A DNA stretch of 36,177 nt from Acidobacteriota bacterium. GTDB taxonomy: Bacteria; Acidobacteriota; UBA6911. Made by a program: the position numbers and the translations under genes. This document shows positions 24,248 through 32,183 of the stretch, piece by piece. Positions within the stretch are counted from its first letter, which is position 1. Each line of letters starts with the position of its first letter. The notes under the pieces are model-generated. The model was not told the DNA's origin, searched no databases, and worked only from the letters and a program-made list of their open reading frames with translations. The stretch covers positions 1 through 36,177 of the forward strand of contig JAAYCX010000096.1 of NCBI GenBank assembly GCA_012729555.1, written 5' to 3'.

Positions 24248-26704
24248 TCAGGGGCGCTGGGTGAAATCAATGACGTTATCGCCCTGCGGCAGTTCAGCTG
24301 ATGTGGATTTGACCGCTTCCAGGGCGGTATGCAGGAGGGTCATGATGGTGGCGCCGTCCCTGGGATGGACGGCGATGCCGGCCTTGAAGTCGACGGCGAT
24401 CCCCTGGACCGCATTGGTGACCTCCCGCCTGATTTGCTGCTTCAACCGGTCGGCGCAGCGGATGGCCTGCTCTTCCCGCATCCCGGGGAGGAGCGCCACA
24501 AACCCCTGGTTCCCGTAACGCACCAGGGTGTCCGTCCCCCGGAGTTCGGGCTTGATGCAGCCGGCGATCCTTCGGAGCAGGGAGTTGCCCTGATGACCGC
24601 CGTAGAGGCGGGTGATCTGGTTCAGATTCCTGATTTCCAGGTAGATGAGCGCGAGCGGAGCCTTGGTGGTTGCTGCCGCGGCAAGGAGTTGCGGGCCGAT
24701 GGCGGCCAGGTAGGAGACCCGGGGGACCTGGGTCGTGGGATCGAGCAGATCCGGGTCCTCCGATCCCTTGCGCTTTTTGGACTCGGCAATCAGGGGCGCG
24801 ATCAGGTCGGCCAGCATCTGCAGGTGGTCCTGGTGCTCCTGGGTATAAAAGCCCTTTTCCTGCGCGTAGAGGGAGAGGGTGCCCAGGGGCTCGTCCTCGT
24901 AGACCACCGGGACCGCGAGGGCGTCGGCGAGTGAGCTGAAATCCCCCGCCAGCCCTGTGAAATCGAGCGCCGGACCGGTGTTGCGCATGGGGCGGCGGTA
25001 GGCTGCCACCCAGCCGCTGATCCCCATTCCCATTTCCATGCCATGTCCACGGAGATGCTGGGAATGGCGGCCGGTCGCGGAGGCGGCTTCAAGGCGGCCT
25101 TTTTCATTCCCTAGATAAAGCGCACAGGTGCTGAAGGGCAAAAAAGGCTCCAGCTGGCTGAGCACCACCGGAAAAACATCCTTCAGTTCAAAGTAGCCCG
25201 ACATGGTGTTGCAGAATTCGGCGATGCGGACGAATTCCGCCGGCAGATCGGCGGCTGGCGTAGACAACAACCGGGCTGCGGTACCGGACTGATCAGGCTG
25301 GAAGTATTTGCGGAAGGAGAGTTCGGGGGCGTTGGACGATTCCCGAATGGCTTCTTCCTCCAGTTCGTGGATGTGCTCCACCAGCAACTGCACCAGTTTG
25401 GGGTCGAAAAAGGTGCCCGATTCGGATCGCAGAACCTCGAGGGCTTCTTCGGTAGACATGGCGAGCTTGTACGGCCTGGAGAAGCGGATGGCGTCGAAGG
25501 CATCCGCGACCGACAGGATCCGGCCTCCAAGCGGAATGTCTTCTCCCTTCAACCCGTCGGGATACCCGTTCCCGTCCCATCGTTCATGGTGGCAGCGTAC
25601 ATACCGGGCCACCGGGAAGGGGAACCGGACCTGCTGCAGGATTTCGTCACCTGCGGCGGCGTGCATTTTGATTTTTTCGAACTCCTGGCTCGTAAGTTTT
25701 CCGGGCTTGTTCAGGATGAAGTCATCCACCGCCAGCTTGCCGATGTCATGCAGGAGCGCGCCGGTCTCTATCGCCTTCAGTTCATCGGGAGCCGTGATGC
25801 CGATGAACCTGGCCAGCCCCATTGCGTACACCCTGACCCTGCGGATATGACCGTAGGTGGTCTGGTCCTTGGCGTCCACGGCCAGAGCAAGGGATTCTAC
25901 AGTCCTTAAATATAAATCTTCCTGCTCTTTAAGGTGATTTTCCGCCTCCAGGATCCGGGCGTTGTTGGCGATGATGCGGGAACGGTTCTGCTGGTGGTAT
26001 CCCCAGACGAGTCCCAGCAGCGGTGCCAGGGCAAGGGGAAGGAACTCCTGCCACCGGTGCAGGATCACGAAGGAGGTGGCGATCCCCGCCGAGGCCGAGA
26101 ACTCCATCGCCAGCGGCATCATGGTTTTGGCCCAGAATCTTACAATGTTTTCGTTTAAGGACCAAGAAATTGCAACGGCTACCAAACTGGAATTCGCTGC
26201 AAAGTATGTAATGGTTAAAATGGCGGATCCAACCACAATATCAAGGATCTGATCGTGACCCCCAATCATCCTGTGATAGACAAAGCTGTAAAGCCAAGCT
26301 ACACAAATTGTACTGGATAGATTAAATACTATCTGATACGTGGGTATTTTGGGGCTTTTGGCGAATACCGAAATCAAAAAAGTGTGGCAGAAGGTGGCTA
26401 CAACGCATGGGGCAATCCCATACATCATGCCAATCGCCATAATGTATGCATCCCCAATGCTTATAGTAGTTTTTGCGGAATCTATGGAGATCTTGAGAGA
26501 AACAGAGATGATGACAAGGGCGAGAAATAATAGCCAGCCGGGACTATAGGATTCAGTGACAATTTTCCCCAAGGTCCATATAACTATAGGCATAGCTATA
26601 ATGGACAGGAGTATTATGTATGCTTTTAGCTTTTTTGGAAGATCAGCCCATTTCATGGATTTCTGCCGCATATCATAAGCGATCATATCGACAGCTGAAC
26701 CCAT
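24248..26704 (-). CDS. Membrane HD-GYP phosphodiesterase with GAF and degenerate GGDEF domain
   Basis: 818 aa. Residues 28-235 hold several membrane helices, a MASE-like sensor of unknown type. A linker helix (245-270) leads to an HD-GYP domain at about 270-450: HDIGK (319-323), HHERWDGNGYPDG (372-384) and ADAFDA (400-405), so metal and c-di-GMP-hydrolysis residues look complete. A GAF domain covers about 490-640. The C-terminal 650-805 is a GGDEF fold in which the signature is GNQGF (731-735), so it cannot make c-di-GMP. The inhibitory-site motif RGTD (722-725) is kept at the normal 5-residue distance. It probably hydrolyses c-di-GMP under control of a membrane signal and nucleotide binding. 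Residues 1 to about 190 are encoded by AT-rich DNA, unlike the rest. No good SD was seen before ATG 26704. Confidence 0.88.
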   Translation of the reverse strand: MGSAVDMIAYDMRQKSMKWADLPKKLKAYIILLSIIAMPIVIWTLGKIVTESYSPGWLLFLALVIISVSLKISIDSAKTTISIGDAYIMAIGMMYGIAPCVVATFCHTFLISVFAKSPKIPTYQIVFNLSSTICVAWLYSFVYHRMIGGHDQILDIVVGSAILTITYFAANSSLVAVAISWSLNENIVRFWAKTMMPLAMEFSASAGIATSFVILHRWQEFLPLALAPLLGLVWGYHQQNRSRIIANNARILEAENHLKEQEDLYLRTVESLALAVDAKDQTTYGHIRRVRVYAMGLARFIGITAPDELKAIETGALLHDIGKLAVDDFILNKPGKLTSQEFEKIKMHAAAGDEILQQVRFPFPVARYVRCHHERWDGNGYPDGLKGEDIPLGGRILSVADAFDAIRFSRPYKLAMSTEEALEVLRSESGTFFDPKLVQLLVEHIHELEEEAIRESSNAPELSFRKYFQPDQSGTAARLLSTPAADLPAEFVRIAEFCNTMSGYFELKDVFPVVLSQLEPFLPFSTCALYLGNEKGRLEAASATGRHSQHLRGHGMEMGMGISGWVAAYRRPMRNTGPALDFTGLAGDFSSLADALAVPVVYEDEPLGTLSLYAQEKGFYTQEHQDHLQMLADLIAPLIAESKKRKGSEDPDLLDPTTQVPRVSYLAAIGPQLLAAAATTKAPLALIYLEIRNLNQITRLYGGHQGNSLLRRIAGCIKPELRGTDTLVRYGNQGFVALLPGMREEQAIRCADRLKQQIRREVTNAVQGIAVDFKAGIAVHPRDGATIMTLLHTALEAVKSTSAELPQGDNVIDFTQRP

Positions 26705-26746
26705 AAAATTTACGAAATCCTCTCGTCCGGTGGGTGAGGGGCTCGA

Positions 26747-26780
26747 GGAAGGCAGGCCGATATGACTCGGCCTGCCTTCC
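26747..26780 (-). terminator. Perfect 14-bp hairpin upstream of the HD-GYP gene
   Basis: GGAAGGCAGGCCGA (26747-26760) and TCGGCCTGCCTTCC (26767-26780) pair fully around a 6-base loop. No T run follows on either strand, so it may be a pause, attenuation or processing hairpin, or an RNA 3' end. It ends 42 bases before the HD-GYP start codon on the transcribed strand. Confidence 0.55.
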
Positions 26781-26795
26781 GGTTAGCCAGTGTCC

Positions 26796-26945
26796 CTAGG
26801 GCTGGGCGACAGTCCAGAACACTCCAGGCGTTTCACGGCTTTCGAGAACTTCAATTTCAGTCTGCATTTGAGTCTCCACTTGGTTTTGAGTGAGCCAATG
26901 ATTCTGTTTCACCACCGGCTACAGCCAAAGAATCGCACTTGCCAT
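26796..26945 (-). other. Mini-ORF with strong SD and an in-frame amber codon
   Basis: AAGGAGG sits 6 bases before ATG 26945. The frame reads MASAILWL, then TAG (26919-26921), then runs open again for 40 codons (PVVKQNHWLTQ... to ...ETPGVFWTVAQP) until TAG at 26796-26798. It may be an 8-residue leader peptide, a small gene broken by a nonsense mutation, or a second small ORF from GTG 26912. The sequence is not a family I recognise. The strong SD is the main evidence that anything here is translated. Confidence 0.35.
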
Positions 26946-27397
26946 AGCTACCCTCCTTTTCAAGCTTGGGAGTGGCAATTGACAATCTCCGATTAAAAGC
27001 ACAAACACACCCCCCCTTGGCTTTTGAAACCAAAAGGTCTGCGTTTGCAACACAATGAGGTCGAACACAGGATGGTTCAGCGCCCATGCCGCCGACCGGA
27101 TAAACTGCTAATGCATCCGTCCGGTCTGCCGATAAATCCGAACAGGATCTTTCGGCAAAAAACACAACCTGCAAGGCAGAGCCTTTTTCGACCCCAGGTT
27201 AGCGCTCTTACTCAGATTGGTAGTAGCACCGGGTTCCGCTTGAACTTTCTGTCAATGGACCAAGCGCTCTTCAAGGTGAGAGAGCTATTCGAGAAACTTC
27301 ACTTTCCCCACGGATCCGCCAAACCCGGAAGCCATTTAGCGCCCATGCCATAACTTCCGGCAACGTCTCCGCTTACGACAAACTTAGTGATGGCGCC

Positions 27398-27427
27398 AAT
27401 CTATCAGCACTTTTCGAGCACTGTCAA
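27398..27427 (-). promoter_or_regulatory. Sigma-70-type promoter reading into the 820-bp stretch
   Basis: On the minus strand: perfect TTGACA (27427-27422), an 18-bp spacer, then TAGATT (27403-27398). Predicted transcription starts near 27391 and runs toward the mini-ORF, the hairpin and the HD-GYP gene. Confidence 0.5.
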
Positions 27428-27524
27428 CCATTTTCCGCGTGGTTTATTTAATTTTTTATTGGGGCTTCCGGGCCGGAAATCTTGGCTTCAGAGGATCTTC
27501 GGGACGTGTCCGGCCGGCGGGGAA

Positions 27525-29927
27525 TCAGGGGAGGTATTCCCAGAACTCGGTTCGGATCCATCGAACCGCCCGGCGGAAGGCGATGGCGAAGACGGTGCGC
27601 TTGCCGCAGAGGATCTTTCCGACCCCCGTCATCCCCGATTTCAGGGTGCCGTCGGTGTTGGTCAGCTCTCCGTGGACGAGCACCGTGCGGTCGGTTCCGG
27701 TGGTGGCGGCCACCGGCGCAATGCTTTTGACATGAGCCTCGTACCAGCGGCCCGGGTACCCCCGTACCTTGAGGCTGATCGGCATCCCGACGCTCACCTC
27801 CCCGATCTCCTTTTCGGGGACCGGCATCTCGATGAGCATGCTCCCTTCGCTGACGATGTCGCAGAACGGGTCCCCCTTCTCGAGGTAATCCCCGATCCGG
27901 TTCTGCAGGTGGGCGGTGGCGACGATCCCCTCTATGGGGCTGCGTACCTTGAGCTTTTCCCTCTGCCGCTCGAGGATGCCGAGCTTCTCCTCCAGCTTCG
28001 ATACCTGGGATTCGCTCGCCCGGACCGATTCCTTTCGGGCGCCCGCCAGCAGGATATTGAGCTGGCTCTCGGCCTGGGCCAGCTCCTTGCGCTTGATGTC
28101 CCGGTTCCGGTCCGTCTGCTCTTCCAGGATGCTCAGCTGCCCCCTGGCTTCCGCCAGTTCCTTCTGCTGGACCTCGAAGGCGGTCCGGTCGCGGTCGGCC
28201 TCGATCCTGGCTATGAGGCCGGAATTCAGGAGGCTCAGGGTCCTTTCATAATTCAGCTGGGCGTTCTTCAGCTCCGATTCCCGCTTGGCGATAGTCTCCC
28301 GGAGCAGGGCCCTTTCCTGATCGATCCGTGAGACGTTAACCAGCTCGGCCCGCTTGGTTTCCACCTGCCGCCGGGCGTTTTCGATCTCCTCCGGGCGGCT
28401 CCCCGCCTTGAGCAGGTCGAGCGACGCCCGCTGCGACGCCAGCTCCCCCCTGGTTTCCTCGTAGCTGTTGGACAACTCCAGATTTTCAATTTCCGCAAGG
28501 AGTTGCCCCGCCTGCACGCGGTCCCCCTGGTCCACGTGGATGCGCATCAGGTTCCCGTCCACCTGGGGGGACACCGAGACTTTCTGTGCGGCCGTGATGG
28601 CGAACTCGCCCGAAATCTTGAGCTGCCAGGGGAGGAACCCCGCCAGGAGCGCCAGCAGCAGGAGACCCATGTAGATCAGCGGCTTTTTCCTGATTCGGAT
28701 GATCATGCCTGTCAATAGCTTGCGCGATGTCTCCACGTTCTCTTTCCGGGTGATCGGGATGGTGGCGAGAAAAAGGGCCGAGGTCGCGAGGATGCCCCAG
28801 AAGCGGTATTCCTGGATGATCCATCCCCCTATGCGGTGGAGCATGACGGCGACGAGGACGACAGTGAACAGGGAGGAGGCCAGGCCGTACCAGACCAGGA
28901 TCCGGCGTTCTCTCCGGTTCGGTCCGTCCTCCGCCGCCGGCGTCCCGGTGACGAATCCCACCACCCGGTTTTTCAGGTAGGCGAGGGCCTTGGGCCTCAG
29001 GTTGGGGACCTGGACGTAGTCGCTCAGCATGTAATAGCCGTCGAGCCGGATCAGCGGGTTGAAGTTGAAGAGGGTCTGAATCCCCGAAAAGGCGATGATG
29101 ATGAGGCACACCTGGCTGGCCAGGGTCTCAGGCGCCAGGATCCTCCAGGCGATGGTGGCCAGGGCCCATATGAAGATCTGGATGTAGCCTCCCGCCACCG
29201 AGACCAGGAGCCGTTCCCGCTTCCCCAGCATCCAGGCGTCGCTGACGTTGCAGTAGAACGCCGGGATGAAGTAGAGGAGCATGACGCCCATTTCCTCCAC
29301 CCTGCCGCCGTGGTGTTTGAGCGTGAGCCCGTGCCCGAACTCGTGGATGGTGACGACGGTGAAGACCACCAGGAGGATCAGGGGGATGGAGTAGAGCGAA
29401 AAGAGCGACCCCATGGAGACGAAGAGCGAGCGGGCGTGCACGATGGAGAGGATGCCGGCGACGACGGCGGCGCCCCAGAAGACGGCCGAAAACGCGGGGG
29501 TGAAGAAAAAACGGAGCCTCTTTTCCAGCAGGGTCAGCGTCCGGTCGGGGTTGAAGGCGTGGAGCTTGATCGACAGCAGGTTTTTGAAGCTCCCCTTCGA
29601 GCCCCGGGCCACGCCTTCGAGCCGTGTCCAGCAATAGGGGTGATCCAACAGGAGCAGGTGGCGCAATTTCCCGACGAAGTCCTCCAGCTGGTGCTCCAGG
29701 ACTTCGGCCCGGTGTTTTTCGGACGCCTCGGCGGCGATGGCGGCCAGGTCCCGGCTGCCGTCCAGAAGCTCGAGCACCGTTGCCTGGACGGGGGTGAAGC
29801 GGTAGAAGCGGCGGGTGACGGGGTCTTTGACGATGACGCCGGAGGTGCCTTCGGGCGAGATCTCGAGATCCGTTCGCAATTTCTCCAGCGCTGTTGCCAT
29901 CCCGGGCCTCGGCGAGCTGTTGGACAT
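27525..29927 (-). CDS. PqqD-like/M50 metalloprotease/HlyD fusion membrane protein
   Basis: 800 aa. Residues about 25-95 resemble PqqD, the peptide-recognition domain of RiPP pathways (VKDPVTRRFYRFTPVQATVL, LLDGSRDLAAIA). Residues 145-440 form a multi-helix M50 site-2-protease domain with the zinc motif HEFGH (195-199) and LDGYYMLSDY (Asp 296 as third ligand). From about 445 a HlyD-type periplasmic adaptor follows: a biotinyl-lipoyl half (VSPQVDGNLMRIHVDQGDRV), a long coiled coil (about 485-665) and the closing lipoyl/beta-barrel part. This is the 'putative peptide zinc metalloprotease' type, linked with peptide export and maturation. No ABC transporter, radical-SAM enzyme or obvious precursor gene is adjacent. 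ATG 29927 lacks a clear SD. ATG 29900, with GAGG 6 bases upstream, is a credible alternative start. Confidence 0.87.
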   Translation of the reverse strand: MSNSSPRPGMATALEKLRTDLEISPEGTSGVIVKDPVTRRFYRFTPVQATVLELLDGSRDLAAIAAEASEKHRAEVLEHQLEDFVGKLRHLLLLDHPYCWTRLEGVARGSKGSFKNLLSIKLHAFNPDRTLTLLEKRLRFFFTPAFSAVFWGAAVVAGILSIVHARSLFVSMGSLFSLYSIPLILLVVFTVVTIHEFGHGLTLKHHGGRVEEMGVMLLYFIPAFYCNVSDAWMLGKRERLLVSVAGGYIQIFIWALATIAWRILAPETLASQVCLIIIAFSGIQTLFNFNPLIRLDGYYMLSDYVQVPNLRPKALAYLKNRVVGFVTGTPAAEDGPNRRERRILVWYGLASSLFTVVLVAVMLHRIGGWIIQEYRFWGILATSALFLATIPITRKENVETSRKLLTGMIIRIRKKPLIYMGLLLLALLAGFLPWQLKISGEFAITAAQKVSVSPQVDGNLMRIHVDQGDRVQAGQLLAEIENLELSNSYEETRGELASQRASLDLLKAGSRPEEIENARRQVETKRAELVNVSRIDQERALLRETIAKRESELKNAQLNYERTLSLLNSGLIARIEADRDRTAFEVQQKELAEARGQLSILEEQTDRNRDIKRKELAQAESQLNILLAGARKESVRASESQVSKLEEKLGILERQREKLKVRSPIEGIVATAHLQNRIGDYLEKGDPFCDIVSEGSMLIEMPVPEKEIGEVSVGMPISLKVRGYPGRWYEAHVKSIAPVAATTGTDRTVLVHGELTNTDGTLKSGMTGVGKILCGKRTVFAIAFRRAVRWIRTEFWEYLP

Positions 29928-29973
29928 TGCGGTGACATTATCCCGCCTGGGTGCGAATCATATTAAATGCACG

Positions 29974-29987
29974 GTTGCGATTGCAAC
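29974..29987. repeat. Dyad between divergent genes
   Basis: GTTGC-GATT-GCAAC lies between the divergent M50-HlyD gene and the SUMF1 lipoprotein gene, 24-37 bp upstream of the latter's -35 box. It is a possible shared operator. Confidence 0.35.
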
Positions 29988-30010
29988 AGTTATGTAACCT
30001 TTTAGTGTAA

Positions 30011-30039
30011 TTGACTGGCAAATGGAGGTATTGTATAAA
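30011..30039 (+). promoter_or_regulatory. Sigma-70-type promoter of the SUMF1-domain lipoprotein gene
   Basis: TTGACT (30011-30016), a 17-bp spacer, then TATAAA (30034-30039). Each hexamer differs from consensus at one position. The predicted start near 30046 gives a leader of about 38 bases. Confidence 0.7.
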
Positions 30040-30083
30040 TCGCGGTTCAGGCTGGTAAAAGCGTAATCATGGAGGAACGGATG

Positions 30084-30914
30084 ATGTCGAAGAAAGCTCT
30101 GATGGTCCTTGCCGCACTGATTCTGATGTACGGGCTCGTCGCCTGCGGGAAGAAGGATGCCGAGCCGCAGGAAGAGGCGGCCGTGGAGCCGGCGGCGCCT
30201 GAAGTCGTGCCCGGGGAGATGGTCCTCATCCCGGAAGGGGAGTTCATCCTGGGGACGAACGACAAGGAATCGATCGCCTATCCCGAGCAGAAGGTCAACC
30301 TTCCCGCGTTCTGGATCGACAAGTACGAAGTCACCAACATGGAGTTCCTGGAGTTCTCCATCAAGAACAGCTACGCCGGTGAAGGGGCCAAGGAGGGGCG
30401 CGACTGGAGGCTTTTCTTCACGCCCGAAAAGGGGATGTTCCCCGTGGTCTATATCACCTGGAACGACGCGGACGCCTACTGCAAGGCGCAGGGGAAGAGG
30501 CTGCCGACCGAGGAGGAGTGGGAAAAGGCCGCCCGGGGCACCGAGGGGTTCATCTACCCCTGGGGGAACGAGTGGCAGGACGGCATGAGCAACACCTACG
30601 AATCGGGGCCGGCCAAGCCCGAGGCCATCGGGCAGTACAACGACGTGAGCCCCTTCGGGGTGCGTGACATGCTGGGGAACGTCCAGGAATGGACTTCCTC
30701 GTGGTATACCACCTACAAGGGAAACCCGAAGAGGGATCCGAAATCGGGCAAGACCCTGCGCGTGGTCCGCGGCCTCGCCTCCCGTTACCGCGGGAAGATG
30801 GGGCACCTGTACGACCGGGCGGCTCAGCCGCCGAGCGCGCTCTATGATTTCGGCTGCCGTTGCGCCAAGGACGCCACCCCCGAGGATGTCGCCCAGGCCG
30901 CCCAGGCCCGATAG
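30084..30914 (+). CDS. Lipoprotein with formylglycine-generating-enzyme-like (SUMF1) domain
   Basis: 276 aa from ATG 30084; GGAGGA at 30071-30076 lies at the right distance, so upstream in-frame ATGs are less likely. Residues 1-21 form a lipoprotein signal ending in a lipobox (LVAC, Cys 21), followed by an acidic Glu/Pro linker. Residues about 45-260 form an SUMF1/FGE fold: EMVLIPEGEFILGTNDKE, FWIDKYEVTNMEF, VYITWNDADAYCKAQGKRLP, TEEEWEKAARG, YPWGN and GVRDMLGNVQEWTSSW. The usual RGGSW is replaced by RGLASRY, and GCRC stands where GFR(C) is expected. There is no sulfatase nearby, so it is more likely a binding or structural member than a true formylglycine generator. Confidence 0.85.
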   Translation: MSKKALMVLAALILMYGLVACGKKDAEPQEEAAVEPAAPEVVPGEMVLIPEGEFILGTNDKESIAYPEQKVNLPAFWIDKYEVTNMEFLEFSIKNSYAGEGAKEGRDWRLFFTPEKGMFPVVYITWNDADAYCKAQGKRLPTEEEWEKAARGTEGFIYPWGNEWQDGMSNTYESGPAKPEAIGQYNDVSPFGVRDMLGNVQEWTSSWYTTYKGNPKRDPKSGKTLRVVRGLASRYRGKMGHLYDRAAQPPSALYDFGCRCAKDATPEDVAQAAQAR

Positions 30915-30936
30915 GCCCGATAACGAAGACAGGCTC

Positions 30937-30969
30937 GTTCAGGCGCCGGCGCTCTCCCGGCGCCTGGAC
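30937..30969. terminator. Shared hairpin between convergent genes
   Basis: GTTCAGGCGCCGG (30937-30949) pairs with CCGGCGCCTGGAC (30957-30969) with one U-G wobble and a 7-base loop. It sits between the lipoprotein stop (30914) and the methyltransferase stop (30981). No T run is present; it may act on both strands. Confidence 0.6.
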
Positions 30970-30980
30970 GGGCTGCCGCG

Positions 30981-32156
30981 TTACAACGCCCGCAGGATGA
31001 AGCACTTCAGGTAATAGGTTTCAGGCATCCCCGCCAGACTGGGGTGGTCGGCCGCCTGTCCCCGTTTTTCGACCAGCTGCAGGGGGCGTCGGCAATCGCG
31101 CGCCGCCTCCGAGATCAGGTCGAAGAAATCGGCTTCGGACATGTGGTAGGAACAGCTCGAGGTGATGAGCACCCCCTCGGGCCGCAGGAGCTTCAGCGCA
31201 CGCAGGTTGATTTCCTTGTACCCGCTCCGGGCGCCCGCAATCGACTTCCGGTTCTTGGCAAAGGCTGGGGGGTCGAGGCAGATCGTGTCGAACGTCTCCC
31301 CCGCGCGTTCGAGTTCGCGCAGCAGATCAAAAACGTTCCCCTCGCGGAAATCGGTGTTGTCGAACCCGTTCAGGGCGCTGTTGCGCCCGGCCATGGCGGC
31401 CGATTCCGGGGAGGCGTCCACCCCGAGCACGCTCTGGCAGCGCGAAGCGAAATGGAGCGCGAAGGCGCCGGTGTGGGTGAAGCAATCGAGGGCGCGCCCG
31501 GAGGCGTACGTCTTCGCCGCGACCCGGTTGTCGCTCTGATCCAGGAAAAACCCGGTCTTCTGCCCCCGGCGCAGGTCGACGATGAAGCGGACCCCGTCCT
31601 CGGCGATCTCGATCTCCCCGGGGATCTCCCCGCGCAGGACGCCCGAGACCTCATCGAGCCCCTCGAGCCTGCGAGCCCTGACGTCGTTGCGTTCGAGAAT
31701 CCCCGCGGGGTGGAGTGTCTCCTCGAGGATGTCGGCGATCAGGGTCTTGAGAGCGTCGGCCCCCCGGGACAGGGTCTGCAGCACGAGCCGGTCCGAATAA
31801 CGGTCCACGATGATGCCCGGGAGGAGGTCCCCCTCCGCGAACACCAGGCGGCAGGCGGAGGAAGGGCCGATCCGGCCGCGTCTCCGCCCGACGGCGGACT
31901 CGATCCGCGCGCGGAGCAATTCCGGCGAGGCGACCTCGGGGCTGCGGGTGAACAGGCGCAGCCGGATCTGGGACTGCGGGCTGTAGAAGGCCGTGCCGAG
32001 TTCGTTCCCTGCGCCGTCGGCGACCCGGACGAATACCGGATCCCCCTCCGGCCCGCGCTCGAGGTCCCCCGCATAGATCCACAGGTGCCCCCTGCGGATC
32101 CTCCGCACCGCGGCACCGTTCACCTGGACTGTCTGGTCGAGCGAAAATGGGTTCAA
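30981..32156 (-). CDS. rlmI: RlmI-type 23S rRNA (cytosine-5) methyltransferase
   Basis: 391 aa. An N-terminal PUA domain (about 8-85, RRGHLWIYAGDLE) and an EEHEC-like middle part lead to a Rossmann methyltransferase domain. Motifs are GQKTGFFLDQ (198-207), the SAM-binding LDCFTHTGAFALHFA (from 223), LDPPAF (294-299), and SSCSYHM (from 333) with the Cys proposed for catalysis. The E. coli enzyme makes m5C1962 in 23S rRNA; exact target specificity here is inferred. The start is TTG 32156, supported by GAGG 6 bases upstream and no better codon nearby. It is the last gene of the minus-strand operon, 27 bp after the tRNA nucleotidyltransferase. Confidence 0.87.
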   Translation of the reverse strand: MNPFSLDQTVQVNGAAVRRIRRGHLWIYAGDLERGPEGDPVFVRVADGAGNELGTAFYSPQSQIRLRLFTRSPEVASPELLRARIESAVGRRRGRIGPSSACRLVFAEGDLLPGIIVDRYSDRLVLQTLSRGADALKTLIADILEETLHPAGILERNDVRARRLEGLDEVSGVLRGEIPGEIEIAEDGVRFIVDLRRGQKTGFFLDQSDNRVAAKTYASGRALDCFTHTGAFALHFASRCQSVLGVDASPESAAMAGRNSALNGFDNTDFREGNVFDLLRELERAGETFDTICLDPPAFAKNRKSIAGARSGYKEINLRALKLLRPEGVLITSSCSYHMSEADFFDLISEAARDCRRPLQLVEKRGQAADHPSLAGMPETYYLKCFILRAL

Positions 32157-32183
32157 TCGATGCCTCGAATCTGTGAATGGGGT

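Larger units (their letters stand above)
26705..27524. other. 820-bp AT-richer stretch without a convincing gene
   Basis: Between the HD-GYP gene and the PqqD-M50-HlyD gene, both on the minus strand. It contains a minus-strand promoter (27398-27427), a 7-bp-arm dyad GACCGGA (27094-27100)/TCCGGTC (27120-27126), a 15-base direct repeat with one mismatch (27076-27090 and 27335-27349), a mini-ORF with a strong SD (26796-26945) and a 14-bp hairpin (26747-26780). No reading frame over about 110 codons exists and none resembles a known protein. It could be a long regulatory leader, a non-coding RNA, or a decayed insertion. Confidence 0.5.

Noticed and set aside
26857-27174. A 105-codon minus-strand frame in the 820-bp stretch
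   Set aside because: It starts at TTG without an SD, has no recognised domain, and overlaps the better-supported mini-ORF in another frame.
27300-27430. Possible integron attC site or insertion-sequence end
   Set aside because: The core GTTRRRY/RYYYAAC pair could not be placed, and no integrase, transposase or target duplication is visible.
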